A stretch of DNA of 64,000 bases from Trichobilharzia szidati (Eukaryota; Platyhelminthes; Trematoda; Strigeidida; Schistosomatidae), in assembly GCA_944472155.2 (NCBI GenBank), contig OX235271.1:96981256-97045255 (forward strand). Reading direction: 5' to 3'. The position numbers and the translations under genes are program-made. Position 1 is the first letter of the stretch; the number at the start of each line of letters is the position of its first letter. Below the pieces are notes generated by a model. It was not told the origin of the DNA, made no database searches, and saw only the letters and a list, made by a program, of their open reading frames with translations. Below, one piece after another: positions 22,785-34,875 of this stretch.

Positions 22785-25700
22785 TTAAACAAGGACTACA
22801 TAATATTTGTTTTTATACAACACATGTTAGTTATATGCATGTTCATTTTACTGATGCTAACCAGTATTCATCTACAAATTTACATCACATTACAGGCTTC
22901 AAACTGATCTATGATCTACGTCATGGGTTACATCTACTTCGTAATTCACTAACTAGATTACTGGGTGACCGGTGAGCAAAGACGGAGGCACTAAGAAATG
23001 GGTCACAAAGTGGAATGCTGTAAAAAGATTGTTAAAAAATATGCATAGCATACGATTGTATATTATTTCGTATTGAAGGTATACCAAAACTATTATGCTA
23101 ATATATACAATCATTTTCACATATTTTTCATGGTTCATCAACATCTTCGGTTGAGTGTTCATGTATGATAAACGGTGGACCACAGATGTCACTAGATTGA
23201 ATTAAGTCGTTCAGTTCAACATTCAGTTTTTTAATTCACAAATTTCTGTAATTATTACATAGATAACAAATAAGTATAACGCATTTTCGATTTTTCCCAC
23301 TTAAGAAAGCCTAAGAGAATTAATCACTTATCGACTGCGCAAATGTAGTCGGAGAATTGAGCAGATGTTCACGGCTTTCATAAAAATACCTTTCAAGTCC
23401 TAAAAAACTATAAAAAGTAAGGTAAGTACTACAACAGGATCAAATGAACAAATGAATGAAGAATGACAATTTCCTCACTATCTGTATAAGCATTTACAAA
23501 AAGCATAAACTAAAGATAGAGATAGGATTATGAGTGGCAAGAGAACGCATCGAACCAACAGCATCACCATATAATTTGGCACTACTGTGTACTTCGTTAC
23601 CTGAAGGACGGGACCATTAAATACCATACTATCCTTTATGCGATAGTGACATACCGTGAACTGGTCGTTTACAGGTAGCTATCCTATGTATCACTTAGAG
23701 AAAACGCATTGAGGTAACGTCAACAACTTAATGACTCATGTCATAGGCAAGTGCCTGCAACAAAACTTTATGATGCTTGCATAGGTGGAAGGCACGGAAC
23801 ATAACACTAACGCGAAACGTTACATGGTAACACGATGTAGCAAAAAATGACGACTTCAAAAGATCAAAATTTTAAGTATAAATTCAGACATGAATAAAGT
23901 GAGACAAACAAACACTTAAGCACACAACCTATAACGGCTCAACTGTAACACATAGTATCGAAATATATTGAGGGGAGAAATAAATGGAAATGTTACCACA
24001 AACACTAGTACACAATGAGACAAAAGAAGGGAAACCGACAAATAAACAAACGTGTGGTGAGCAAAGTTGAAATGAAAATCCGAGTCGCCACAGCATTCGA
24101 ACCAGTGGTCTGCGAATTGCCAGTCCGGTGACCTGCAAGCTGAGGAATGAGACCCAACTGCTAATCAGGTCACCACTCGACTGGCTTCAGTCCTGTTGTG
24201 ACCCAGGTTTTCACCTTACCTTCAATTATCACCCATTACATTGGGTCGTCCAAGGGTGACATGGAGGAGATCGAGAGAGGAGGATATGAGAGATTGTGGG
24301 CAATCGTGGACCCAGCTGAAGTAGACAGCACCAAAGTGGAAATGTGTTGTTGAAGCCCTATGTTCCACTCGGAACCCAAAGGAATAATAAATAAGCCACC
24401 CATTACATGGAATAACAGTTTGTCAGCCGGACAATCTGACGTTAAAATCTAATTTTAGAGGACAAAGTATGACAGCATTTTCATCACAAAATTCATCATG
24501 AGCTACATTACTAACTTCCCAGTTATCGGTTTTGGTTTTATCGTCAACTGCATACAGAATGTCCACAAATTTCGACATGAATGTGTTTAGACGTCAGTAA
24601 TTGAATGAATTTGTGAGATACCTTAAATGTTTTCAACCCGATCTTAATACACCTTTCAATGAACGTTCGGGTGGTCGAAGTTTACCCAAATTTCATCCAC
24701 CTTAATCAATAAAATATTATTTGAGTTCGTTTGAGCTCCTGAATGAATTTCCAAAGTACGACTTTCAAAAATGTAATTTTTCACACTTCATACAAGTAAG
24801 CATGGATGGAGAGAAAACAAAAAGTATGTAATAGACGAAAATGCATAAGAGGAATAATAATTAGGAGATTAAAGCAAACCTCATTACCGACTACACTGTA
24901 AAACTTAACACGAATTAGGTCCAGGACAGATGTAGTCACAGACGGCTACCGTCATCAAGTCCTTCACTTTCATCAGCCGTATCCGAGCTTGGAAAGTTGG
25001 AGCCTTACATCTACACACAAATTTTGTTTCATTACTCATGAGTGATGACTACTGTTTACAACCGCGTCAGCTTGAGCGAGGCAATCTAAACACTGGACAT
25101 GTTTGCATCTGAACTCAAAAACAGTATGGACATGATACGCAGTTAGGTAGTAGGATATTACATTGAGCTACAGAACATTTCCTTTTTAATAAGTAGTCAG
25201 GTATCTCGTAGGTAGAACAAGTAGCACGAGGTGATAAAAAATTGTTGGTATCTCAGGGTTTGGTTAATCTGATCTGCCTTGCCTTCTCACATTCTTTGTT
25301 TCTGAGCTTCAGTTAGGTGTCGGATGGTTAACTTAATGTGGAAAAATGAAGGCTCCATATTTTTAATGAGCATGTTAGTAGCAGCTGTACAAATACAAAG
25401 GTCCACCAAACCATAAGCTCAAATTAAAATGAGACTTTACATAACCAAAACGCTCAACAGAAATTGTTTTTCAATATAACCATATTGATCTTCATTTGTT
25501 CCCAGGAAATTACAAAATATAGACTTAAAATTTAGCCAAAATAATGAGTCACAGTTCTACTAGAACAAACTTATCACTGCTTTAAAACCAAAGAATCTAA
25601 AAATGAGCAAGTACTGAGACAATTTAACCGAGCTATTTTCACTAGATCTACATGTTATCCATGTTTAACTAGAGTATTAATTAACCAACAGCCAATGACT

Positions 25701-27440
25701 CAAGACAAAACAAATTAGTAAACCCGAAAGGTTCACCGGAATCAGTTTTTCCAAATAACAGTTGAAATATACTGATTAAGCTAAGAGAATAATTAGGATA
25801 TGTGAAACCGAATTAATATCACTACACTGTCCTCACTTATAGGCATTGCTCGAGTTAGTGAAGAAAATGAAACCCGTGGAACTTATGTTGTCTTTAGACA
25901 TGGGAGCACTGAACATAGCCTTAAAAACATACCCAATGGCTAACAAATACTAAATTCTTTGTCGTCAACCGCTGGTGTTAGACAAGGCAACATGGTTAGG
26001 TTAGGAATAGTATTAAATAAGAATAAATCAGTAGATGAAGCTGCAAGATTCCATCGACTGTGATGCCTAAGTCGTGTTACACGTGATCAGTCGCCATCTT
26101 CCTCTGTGAGCATATCAGCTGATATAGGACTACGCTGGATGATTAATGAATGGTCCTACCAAAATATGACATCGTCTCACGAAATTAATAATTCACGATT
26201 TGATAGAGGTTTCGGTTAATAAGCTCAGATGCTAAGATTCAGCGGCTAAAAACTCTTTTTGGCATAACTTAAAACAATACACAGTGGCTCAAGTGTATGC
26301 AACCGCAGTCACTTTGCAGATTCCGTTTATCTTCACCTTAGTATCCTTCCTCACATACCAAAATACTGTTATGTCCCAGTCGTTAATCTATTTATGGAAG
26401 GGTCGGCACTGTAGTCAAAGATGTGAGAGGTATTGGATTTTTAAAAACATTAACATAACCTGTCCAACTAATTTTTTTCATAAGTGACATATGTATTCGC
26501 TGGAACCATTTCGCGAGGATACTGTGAATGCTTTAAGCAAGTGAAATTGCTAATAGATATCACTACTATACGCAAATACCCAATAATCTTATACAGTAGT
26601 ATACTAAATTCAACTATATAAACGACTCTATAATCCTGAATCCAAATCCTAATACTCAAGCAAATCAGTCTTTGACGAAATACTGATTTGCAGATATCTG
26701 TCAAGCTAAATTAATACAAAAAATATACTAAAGGTATCACGTAATTCCAAATAAATTATACCCAATACGAACGATCAAAACAACTACAACACTTTACCTG
26801 CCAGCTTCATGCAGTAAGTCCAAGTATTAGAATAGTTGGAAAGAAAACAGCATGAATCACACAGACATTTGAATAGTAGACAGAACTGCAAAGTCGTAAA
26901 CGTGTAGTCTGACCGTAAATTCACTTCTATACAGACAACTACAACTAACCAATCAGACATCAGCCCAGCTCACAAATAAATATTAGTCACCCACTAGCCT
27001 ACTGTAATTGGTTTATTTTTTTCCGTTGCCTTTGTTGAAACTTAAACATTTATCACGTATTCACACCCACTGCCAAGGTAGATTTTATTGGTCTGTTTTA
27101 TTTCGAAGCAGTAGCTATCATGGCCAAACGGAAAATTTAGTGTCTACTTCAATGGAGAGTGAATACATTTAGAAAGCTGATCAGGTTTTAGCAAATCTTC
27201 TATACTTATTGTGTTTTGGAAATTTTTGAAAAGATAGTCCTAACTGCTTAATTCAAAAAATAATGTGTACATTGTGGAATGAATAATTTGACTATAATTT
27301 TATTTAAATGATTGCTCACACAAAAAACTTACCATCGTATGTGAGCAACCAAAATGCAGTTCTAATTCATCATACATCTGCTTTGGTGGCAAATGCTGAG
27401 TCTTGGAAACTTTTTGGTTTGATCAGTCACGTTTTAATAA
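22785..27440. other. Upstream of the nuclear receptor; mostly featureless
   Basis: Apart from the LINE end at 24243-24392 I recognise no gene or element. The receptor's promoter and 5' UTR exons may be here or near 28 kb. A weak tRNA-like stretch occurs near 24080-24190. Confidence 0.5.
24243..24392 (+). mobile_element. LINE 3' end with tail shared by a SINE family
   Basis: Begins TTGGGTCGTCCAAGGGTGAC (same coding end as 6245-6470) but ends GTTGAAGCCCTATGTTCCAC, then CGGAACCCAAAGG and AATAATAAATAA. This tail is the same as that of the SINE copies at 2194, 6748, 15026 and 39923. Confidence 0.75.
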
Positions 27441-27449
27441 AGTACTGTC

Positions 27450-27712
27450 GACTTTATTTAATTCAATTTAGATTTTCCCGTCGATTGACTGGACCGAAGT
27501 GCTCGATCTTAGGTTGATATGTCGGCTTCTTGGGCAAATGCTTCGACGATGTCTGGGTATGTGACTGCTAGTCACCATCTACCAATTAACTCCTAATTAC
27601 ATGCCCAGATATCGTCGAAGCATCTGCACAAGAAGCCGACATATCAACCTGAGACCGAGCACTTCGGTCCAGTCAATCGACGGGAAAATCTAAATTGAAT
27701 AAATAATTAACA
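27450..27712. mobile_element. Hairpin (MITE-like) element with a SINE tail in its loop
   Basis: Left arm 27455-27563 and right arm 27603-27705 are inverted repeats (ends AATTCAATTTAGATTTTCCC and its complement). The loop contains CTGCTAGTCACCATCTACCA, the 3' tail of the neighbouring Sm-alpha-like SINE. No ORF. Confidence 0.75.
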
Positions 27713-27730
27713 TAACCCTTTGCACAAGAG

Positions 27731-27925
27731 GTGGCTCTCGTGGCCCAACTGGTCTACTGGATAACGCTTTGGCGTTTGAAACAATGGGCACTGGATTCGA
27801 GCCTCGGTGGGAACATCATCACTCACAGCGGAATGCAGGTACGTCCAGTGACGAGTCCCAAGTGGGACGAAGTGCGCATCCTGGATTCCACTGCTAGTCA
27901 CCATCCACCAATTAACTTATTGTCA
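27731..27925 (+). mobile_element. Sm-alpha-like SINE
   Basis: tRNA-like head (TGGCCCAACTGGTCTACTGG; B-box-like TGGATTCGAGCC), then a hammerhead-like segment, then TTCCACTGCTAGTCACCATC and a 3' part ending near ATTAACTTATTG. Schistosome Sm-alpha SINE-like elements are known to carry hammerhead ribozymes with this arrangement. Confidence 0.7.
27838..27893 (+). ncRNA. Decayed hammerhead ribozyme of the Sm-alpha type
   Basis: Stem I GTCCAG pairs with CTGGAT; stem II GTCCC/GGGAC is intact; TGCGCATC holds the short stem III and cleavage site. The core is TGACGAG in place of CUGAUGAG (one base lost, one changed) and GAAG in place of GAAA, so it should not cut. Confidence 0.65.
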
Positions 27926-28108
27926 ATTTTGTTTTGGTTTAGTAATGCTTTTACAATAGGGCCATAAAAATAAAACGCTAGACGAGGACACAGTGTTAGT
28001 GTACTGAGCACTAACGCCATTAGTCAACTCATGGGCAGATTACTGAAATGAATCAAACTTGTCCGAATTTCGAAAAGATATACTGATTATCTGGAAATAA
28101 AACATTAC

Positions 28109-28266
28109 TTGGTTGATTGGATTCGACTGCAATACCATCTTCACTGTGTGACTTTGAATTCCGTTTCTTCTGGGGCTCCTGTACTTTGATATATATTTTT
28201 TGTGGGTCATTGATCACTAGACGATAGATATTTAAGTGTGGATTTGAACACAATATTTTATATTCT
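28109..28266 (-). CDS. Candidate exon, unknown gene (possible 5' exon of the nuclear receptor)
   Basis: On the minus strand an open frame between a TTTCCAG acceptor and a CCAA|GTAATG donor encodes about 52 residues, including YRLVINDPQKIYIKVQEPQK and a Ser/Glu stretch. Composition looks coding and differs from nearby repeats. The donor phase would fit an acceptor CAAAAAG near 22695 just upstream of nuclear receptor exon 1. That match has about a one-in-three chance of being accidental, and the acceptor there is weak. No domain recognised. Confidence 0.3.
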
Positions 28267-28514
28267 CTGGAAATTGCTATTCGGGGAACAAAGTTTAAGG
28301 TAGGGAAGAACTTGATGATGTATACGTATCACATTATTCCAGAGTATAGTACGGCTATCTGGGATTTCAAACTGAAGCTTAGAGTCACCTATGTTTGTTT
28401 TCTGTCCTCTTCAATGAATAATGCTGACTGATTTGGAGTTAGACTGCGAGAAGACAAATCCTATCAGTTAACTAAGTTTCACCACTTCTTTGAGCAATGT
28501 AATTATTGGATGGA

Positions 28515-28745
28515 GGATTTCATCACGAGCTGACGTCAGTTAGAGAACCACTGGAAAACCTGGGAGTACTGGACAACTGTTTCGTCCTAGTTTGGGACTC
28601 TTCATCAGTACGCACCCACTGGGGTTCGAACCCAGGACTTTCTGGTTACAAGGCGAGCTCGTAGACCATTGAACCACTGGGACCCGATCCAATGGCCAGC
28701 CATGAATTCTAACTTCTGCCAATTCACAACATAGCGTGACCATTT
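28515..28745 (-). repeat. Best-preserved family H repeat
   Basis: On the minus strand: AGTTAGAATTCATGGCTGGC, a tRNA-like segment with A-box-like AGTGGTTCAATGGTCTACGA and B-box GGGTTCGAACC, then GTACTGATGAAGAGTCCC, AAACTAGGACGAAACAGT, TGTCCAGTACTCCC. GTACTG and CAGTAC can pair as stem I; GTCC and GGAC as stem II. Confidence 0.8.
28564..28615 (-). ncRNA. Hammerhead-ribozyme-like motif in a dispersed repeat
   Basis: Parts in hammerhead order: stem I GUACUG, core AUGAAGAG (or CUGAUGA plus an extra AGA), stem II GUCC-CAAACUA-GGAC, GAAA, a short stem III CAG/UUG, cleavage-site-like GUC, then stem I' CAGUAC. All stems can form. The core departs from the CUGAUGAG consensus, so activity is doubtful. 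Confidence 0.5.
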
Positions 28746-28799
28746 CGCAATGTCTTCCTCGATGAGTTACTGCCTCATCTTCAACCTGCTGTACCCTCC

Positions 28800-30120
28800 T
28801 GGTCACGGCAATGTAATTATATTAAGAATCAGTAATTGTATTTGCTATGTGACACAGTACAAAGAAAACCAATCCATTTCAACATCAAAACCATAAACGT
28901 TCACTAAATTAAATCTAGTTATCTTATTTCTTAATATGTCTGTCCGTTCGTTAAGCGTTTGAAAGACTACTAAGTTCTCAGAAGTGTTTCAGATTTTGTA
29001 TAAATTACCTACTGTTCATTGAAATGCTGCGTGTCATTGTAAAACTCTTAGAACGTTCAGCAACATTGGATACTAGATCGCGTTCCTGTTTATCCAGATA
29101 GAAAATGGTATCAACTACTCAATATTCAGCACTAAGTTTAGATATGCGACTCAGAGTAGCTGAATCTTCGATAAAATTCTTTCTTAGCGAAAACTTAATC
29201 AAATAAACTGACGATTTTGTAGTTTCTTAGTTGCCTATATAAAAACATACACATGAAGGTAATAATATATAAACAAAACCAAATTTCGATAGGTTTGGAT
29301 TTTACCATCACTTTAATGCTATACATTTATAATTTAATTCTTTTCATTCTTTTCCCTAGTCATCAGTTCACAAAGGTGTAATCCTGTGAAAACGTAGATA
29401 GTTAAAATGCCCGGTCAGTTACTCACTTATAAGTGGACTAAATTACAGCATATAAATTGAGAAAAGGTACTGCTGTATGCCAGTCAGTAATTTTCAAATG
29501 TTATAGGTTCGTTGTGGAAACTAGCTTTATTAATACCTTGAAATGAAGGTCCTTTTGTCAATGAAGATGGTACCATGTTATCTAATTAGTTCCAAGATTG
29601 TATTCACCAAATGCTTAAACTGTATACTACTGACTGGATGAGATGAGAAAAGTTGCGTATCACTCACACCAACCAGTAGTGCTTGCTAGTCAGATTGAAG
29701 TGGTTTAACCACCGCTCATTTAGAGACCAGCTCATTAGCGATGTGCCCAATTTGATTCAACCGAGAGAGCCGAATCAGTTCAAACCACTACTGCTTCATG
29801 TAAGTGATATACAGCCACTCAACTCAAACTAACAGTGGTATTTATTTTTATAAATTTAAGCTTGATTTCTTCATTATCATTTATCGTATCAAGTAGACTG
29901 CATACTGTGATCTGAATAATTTTACTTTCCAAACAAAACTGTGGTGAAAATTCCCCTCCTCGAATTGATCAAATTCCTAACTAATTTGGAAATTGCGAAT
30001 TTGATTTCACCAAAAATTGCCATTTTCATTACCCCTATAAGGGCAATGATGGTCTAACGTTCATCAGTCTTGTGTTCACGTCTGGGTGCATGTGAATGAA
30101 TTCAAAATGTTAATCAAATA
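28800..30120. other. No gene seen
   Basis: AT-rich sequence without coding signal; its last 90 bases are the left part of the dispersed repeat found at 31905 and 48350. Confidence 0.5.
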
Positions 30121-30123
30121 ACA

Positions 30124-30996
30124 TAGAAAAAGTCCCCATTTAGACATTTAGAAAACAGAAAGATTGAGCGAAGAAATATTTACTTTTCAATTAGATCCTC
30201 ATCTCTGGCTCTACTCTAATATATATAGCACTTTTATTGCAATACACAACAATTTACCAAACAAGTGGCTATATGTTTGTTAACAATAATTAGTCAGTTT
30301 CAAAAGTCAATGGGTTGATAATAAACGAAGAAAACCAATACACATTTAAAAGGTAGAAATGGTTAGAATAAATTAATTTTACAAGGATAACACGTAATTA
30401 AAGATGAAATGGTTAGAAAAATAAAACAATTATAATTTTTATAGTTTTAAAGGTTTAGGGGGAGGGGGTGAAATAGTCCGGTTTATACAGTCATGTAATG
30501 ATGGCCAAGGCACGGAAAGTGGCTGTACAAATTTTTCCTGAACACACAGATTTGGCTTCTTCAGGTGGATTCCTATTGCTTCAGCTGTCTGTGCGTCGGT
30601 GGCACAGTGGTTAGGACTCTCGCCGACCATGCACATGGTCCGGGGTTCGATCCCCTGCCGATGCACACCCGATATCTATGGTCGGCCTGCGAAATTTGGG
30701 CTGCCGAGATCCATGCTGAAAATTCCATGCTTGTACTGAAAATACAGTGTGGCATCAAGCTGTAACCAAAATAAATAAAATAAAACTCGTAGAGCAAAAT
30801 TAAGATTAGTAGAAATGCGATAGATAATTTTAAATGCTTTATTAACATCAACCATTTTGACACTGACTAATTATTGTTAACAAACATATCACCAGTTGAT
30901 TCGTAAACTGTTGTGTATTGCAATAAAAATGCTATATATATTAGGGTAGAGCCAGAGATGAGGATCTAATTGAAAAGTAAATATTTCTTCGCTCAA
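30124..30996. mobile_element. Non-autonomous TIR element, ~155-bp inverted ends
   Basis: Inverted ends 30164-30325 and 30835-30996 both begin TTGAGCGAAGAAATATTTAC. Empty sites in sister copies near 31995 and 48355 read AACCAAATAATAACTC, and about eight bases (CAAATAA) are repeated on both sides of this insertion. No transposase ORF is visible. An 8-9 bp duplication would suit hAT- or Mutator-like elements. Confidence 0.72.
30593..30786 (+). mobile_element. tRNA-derived SINE, short family
   Basis: Head GCGTCGGTGGCACAGTGGTT, B-box GGGGTTCGATCCCC, body and end ACAGTGTGGCATCAAGCTGT, then an AAATAAATAAAATAAAA tail. Nested inside the TIR element 30124-30996. Confidence 0.85.
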
Positions 30997-31009
30997 CCAA
31001 ATAATAACT

Positions 31010-31791
31010 CAAAATACATGACTTCAATCAATTATAGGGGTTTCGCATGTTCCAAATGACACATATATTCACACAATATGGTATCAACTGTGAGGACTTA
31101 ATGTGAGACAGCGATGAAGGTCACTCCACATTTCATGTCTAAAGCTCTACTCTGAGTGACACAAGATCTAAGAGGAAACATCACGTGCAGACTCGTCAAC
31201 TGGGCTTCAAATATTAAATAACGTGTTAGAGATAATAATTCGACTGGCATCATAAATAAATTTGATGGGGCTGTTGTATGCACCGAATTCTGTTGTATTA
31301 AATTGGATTTCCTTCATATAATGATATCGTCATTAAAATTACTCACTTAGAAAAATATACATCAATTAACCTTCAAATGGAAGAAATGATCTCAAAAAAT
31401 GACTACGGGTTTCGGTGGAATTTTGTGTTGTCGGTGTTATGGGTGATAACAGCTGTCATTTAGGTAGACAAACGAAAATATTAACACGGGGACTTCCCCG
31501 GAAGCGAGTCAACTTCAGATTTCACACTTCAAAATAGTACACGAAAAGAAGATGGCAAAACAGGAGAATTAGGGAGATGATCAGCATTAGATGCAGGGAT
31601 TGTGTTACTATGCGTCTACGACGGTATAGTTGTGAGCATTAAGTTGTCCGGGTATGTCATACATAAATAACACGGCAAAACTATACAATTTACCGGTGAC
31701 TCTAAACTATAGCAGCCCAAAACGAAGCTACCTAGTGAGCGGAATGCTGATCTTGACGAATTTATGTACAGAAATTGATTTAACCTGACTC
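31010..31791 (+). repeat. Dispersed repeat unit, copy A
   Basis: About 780 bp nearly identical to 31992-32757 and to the reverse complement of 47585-48350. Contains an open stretch conserved in all three copies (61 codons, minus in A and B), including TRYLIFEAQLTSLHV, but no recognisable domain. Confidence 0.8.
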
Positions 31792-31891
31792 NNNNNNNNN
31801 NNNNNNNNNNNNNNNNNNNNNNNNNNNNNNNNNNNNNNNNNNNNNNNNNNNNNNNNNNNNNNNNNNNNNNNNNNNNNNNNNNNNNNNNNNN
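31792..31891. other. Assembly gap (100 N)
   Basis: Exactly 100 Ns lie between two near-identical repeat copies, so the true gap size and copy number are unknown. Confidence 0.99.
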
Positions 31892-33360
31892 ATTCCAATT
31901 TACATACCTCTTAAAAGCACTGGTGATCTAAAGTTCATCAGTTTTATATTCACGTCTAAGTGAATGTGCATTAATTCAAAATTTTAACCAAATAATAACT
32001 CAAAATACATGAATTCAATCAATTATAGGTGTTTCGCATGTTCCAAATTATATATATATACACACAATATGGTATCAACTGCGAGGATTTAATGTTGTGG
32101 TGGTGTGATAGTCACTCCAGATTTCATATCTAAAGCTCTACTCTGAGTGACACAAGATCTAAGAGGAAACCTTACGTGCAGACTCGTTAACTGGGCTTCA
32201 AATATTAAATAACGTGTTAGAGAAAATAAGTCGACTGGTATCATAAATAAATTTGATGGGGCTATTGTATGCACCGAATTCTGTTGTATTAATATGGATT
32301 TCCTTCATATGATGATGTCGTCATTAAAAATCCTCACTTTGAAAAATATGCTTCAATTAACCTTCAAATAGAAGAAATGATCTCAAATTCTGACTATGGG
32401 TTTCGGTGGAATTTTGTGTTGTCGGTGTTATGGTTAGACAAATGAAAATATTAACACGGAGACTTCCCGGAAGCCAGTCAATTTCAGATTTCACACTTCA
32501 AAATAGTACACGAAAAGAAGATAGCAAAACAGGAGAATTAGGGAGATGATCAGCATTAGATGCAGGGATTGTGTTACTATGCGACTACGACGGTATAGTG
32601 GTGAGCATTCAGTTGTGCAGGTATGTAATACATAAATAACACGGCAAAACTATACAATTTACCGGTGACTCTAAACTATAGCAGCCCAAAACGAAGCTAC
32701 CTAGTGAGCGGAAGCTGACCTTGACGAATTTATGTACAGAAATTGATTTAACCTGACTATGAGGATTCCTTTGAGAAATTGGATGGTTTATTTGGGCTAT
32801 ATACAACAATGTTATACTATGTAACCATGTTGTAATATTGCATTACTTGTATATAGACGTTTATTTCAAATTACGCACTTCTATTTCTTACGAATCTGAT
32901 TGGTCGCTAGAGGTAGTTTCGTTTTGGGCTGCTGTAGGTTAGAATCACCAATTTACCCAGTAAATATACCTAATGCTTGAAGATGTTTCTCGGGATTTCT
33001 AATAAATGAGTATATTGGTATCTTAGGCCGCCAATCCCGTCGATGTCAGTATAAAGGGAAGCATGCACGTAGAAAAAAGAACCAGGAATACACTAATGTC
33101 TTCATTCTTCCTGATGCTACCAAACAGGCAATGCAACAGGCGTTTTACAGTGGTATAGAGAATAGTAAAAACGATTGCCTTTGTAAGCACGGGCAAGTAT
33201 GAAAATACACGCGTCGATTGTGGGAGTTTCATGAAACTCGCTCTAATCGATTGTTTACGAAATCGCTATCAAAACCGTCATTTGTGTTAAAATCACCCTC
33301 ATGCCTTACCATAACATAATCGGATGCGGTTATTCCCGTGAGTAATCGGGAATAGAGAGA
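31892..33360 (+). repeat. Dispersed repeat, copy B (left arm of a large inverted duplication)
   Basis: Matches the reverse complement of about 46840-48430, including ATTTACCCAGTAAATATACC and the GGCAATGCAACAGGCG region. It differs by the SINE inserted in the right copy. Confidence 0.8.
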
Positions 33361-34565
33361 GAACAACAGTTACACTGAGATAATATAAACTCATGCTTTA
33401 TTATTTGATGGTTTCCTATCAGCCGGTTACAACCTAAAGAAAACAAAAATATATAGTACTCAAAAGATTTGAGCGTACTTTTCGCACGATGACCAGGAGT
33501 AATTGATAGGAACTATTCGTAACGTATGTCCGGAATAATGTAAGTTGTTAAACTATTGAGAGTTAAAAGGATTGATTATTTATGGGTTAAATTAGATGAA
33601 TTTTCTTGAGAAGAAATTGAAGGGCAAATATCTGTTCTAAATTTACTACTGACCATAAGGAATGACCCTTAACTAGCAAACACTGTAGCTGACAATATAC
33701 GCAATTACAACATTGTATCGACGAATTCACAATTTGCGGTTTTGTCGAGAGATCACCATTAGGAAACCTATTTCATAATGAACCTATCGTTATTTTTCGA
33801 CCTTAAACGCCTGGTTTTGTGAAAATGGATAAGGATAATTAGTTGCAAAATGTCAAATTAATTCTTAGCTACTCATTAACATTTTGAATAACTCATTCGA
33901 AGAAAGATCCAACTGAATCAATGGAGAGAAGAATTACCAAGCAAATAAGAAAATTTTTGAAGTAGAAAGTGATTGCACAGGCAATCGCCATCAAACGGTT
34001 AAAAAGAAGTCTATGTACACAGAAGGAGACAGTAGTGAATCATACACTACCTTGATGATTAAACTAACAAGACAAAATTACACAGTTTTTATCACATATA
34101 TTCTCCTGTATCTCCTATTTGTCTAGGAAATTGTATTGTTTCATCTGAGTGTCACTCACCTTACTCCTCTTTACTATTTCATAAAAAATTATTCTCGGTG
34201 ATTACGTAACCTATTGTGTCTATATGCTTTCTTTAGTTATACTTTGTTTCTACGCAAAATGTTTTAAATTTGTTTTGTTATTTTCTTCTCAAGAAAATTC
34301 ATCCAGTTTAACCCATAAATAATCAATCCTCTTAAATCTTAATAGTTTAACAACTTACACTATTCCGGACATACGCTAAGGATAGTTCCTATCAATTACT
34401 CCTGGTCATCGTGCGAAAAGTACGCTCAAATCTTTTGAGTACTATATATTTTTGTTTTCTTTAGGTTGTAACCGGCTGATAGGAAACCATCAAATAATAA
34501 AGCATGAGTTTATATTATCTCAGTGTAACTGTTGTTCTCACTCGATTCCCGATTACTCACAGGAA
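33340..34565. repeat. Inverted repeat pair (~285 bp arms)
   Basis: 33340-33625 is repeated in inverse at 34275-34560 (CCTATCAGCCGGTTACAACC and its complement; ACCAGGAGTAATTGATAGGA and its complement). The internal 650 bp has no clear ORF. A third copy of the arm is at 46270-46555. Likely a non-autonomous transposon. Confidence 0.7.
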
Positions 34566-34875
34566 TAATTGTAGGAAGATAGAATGCTAACCCAGCAGAT
34601 TATTTTCTTCATAAAGAAATTTTTAACTAGTTTCCTTATAATATTTCTTTTAAAATTACTATTTATGATTACACCAAACTTTGAAATGCAAATTCCATAA
34701 GTGACTTATTGCACAATACGTAGACTAATTATTTACGAATATAATGTTCCACAAGAACATGAATAGTGTGCATAATGATTAAGATGTAATGAAATACATA
34801 TGTGATTATCTATTATATACAGAATTGTATTTCCCAATAAGTCAAAAAATAAGACGAAAGCTATCGCATTCATCT

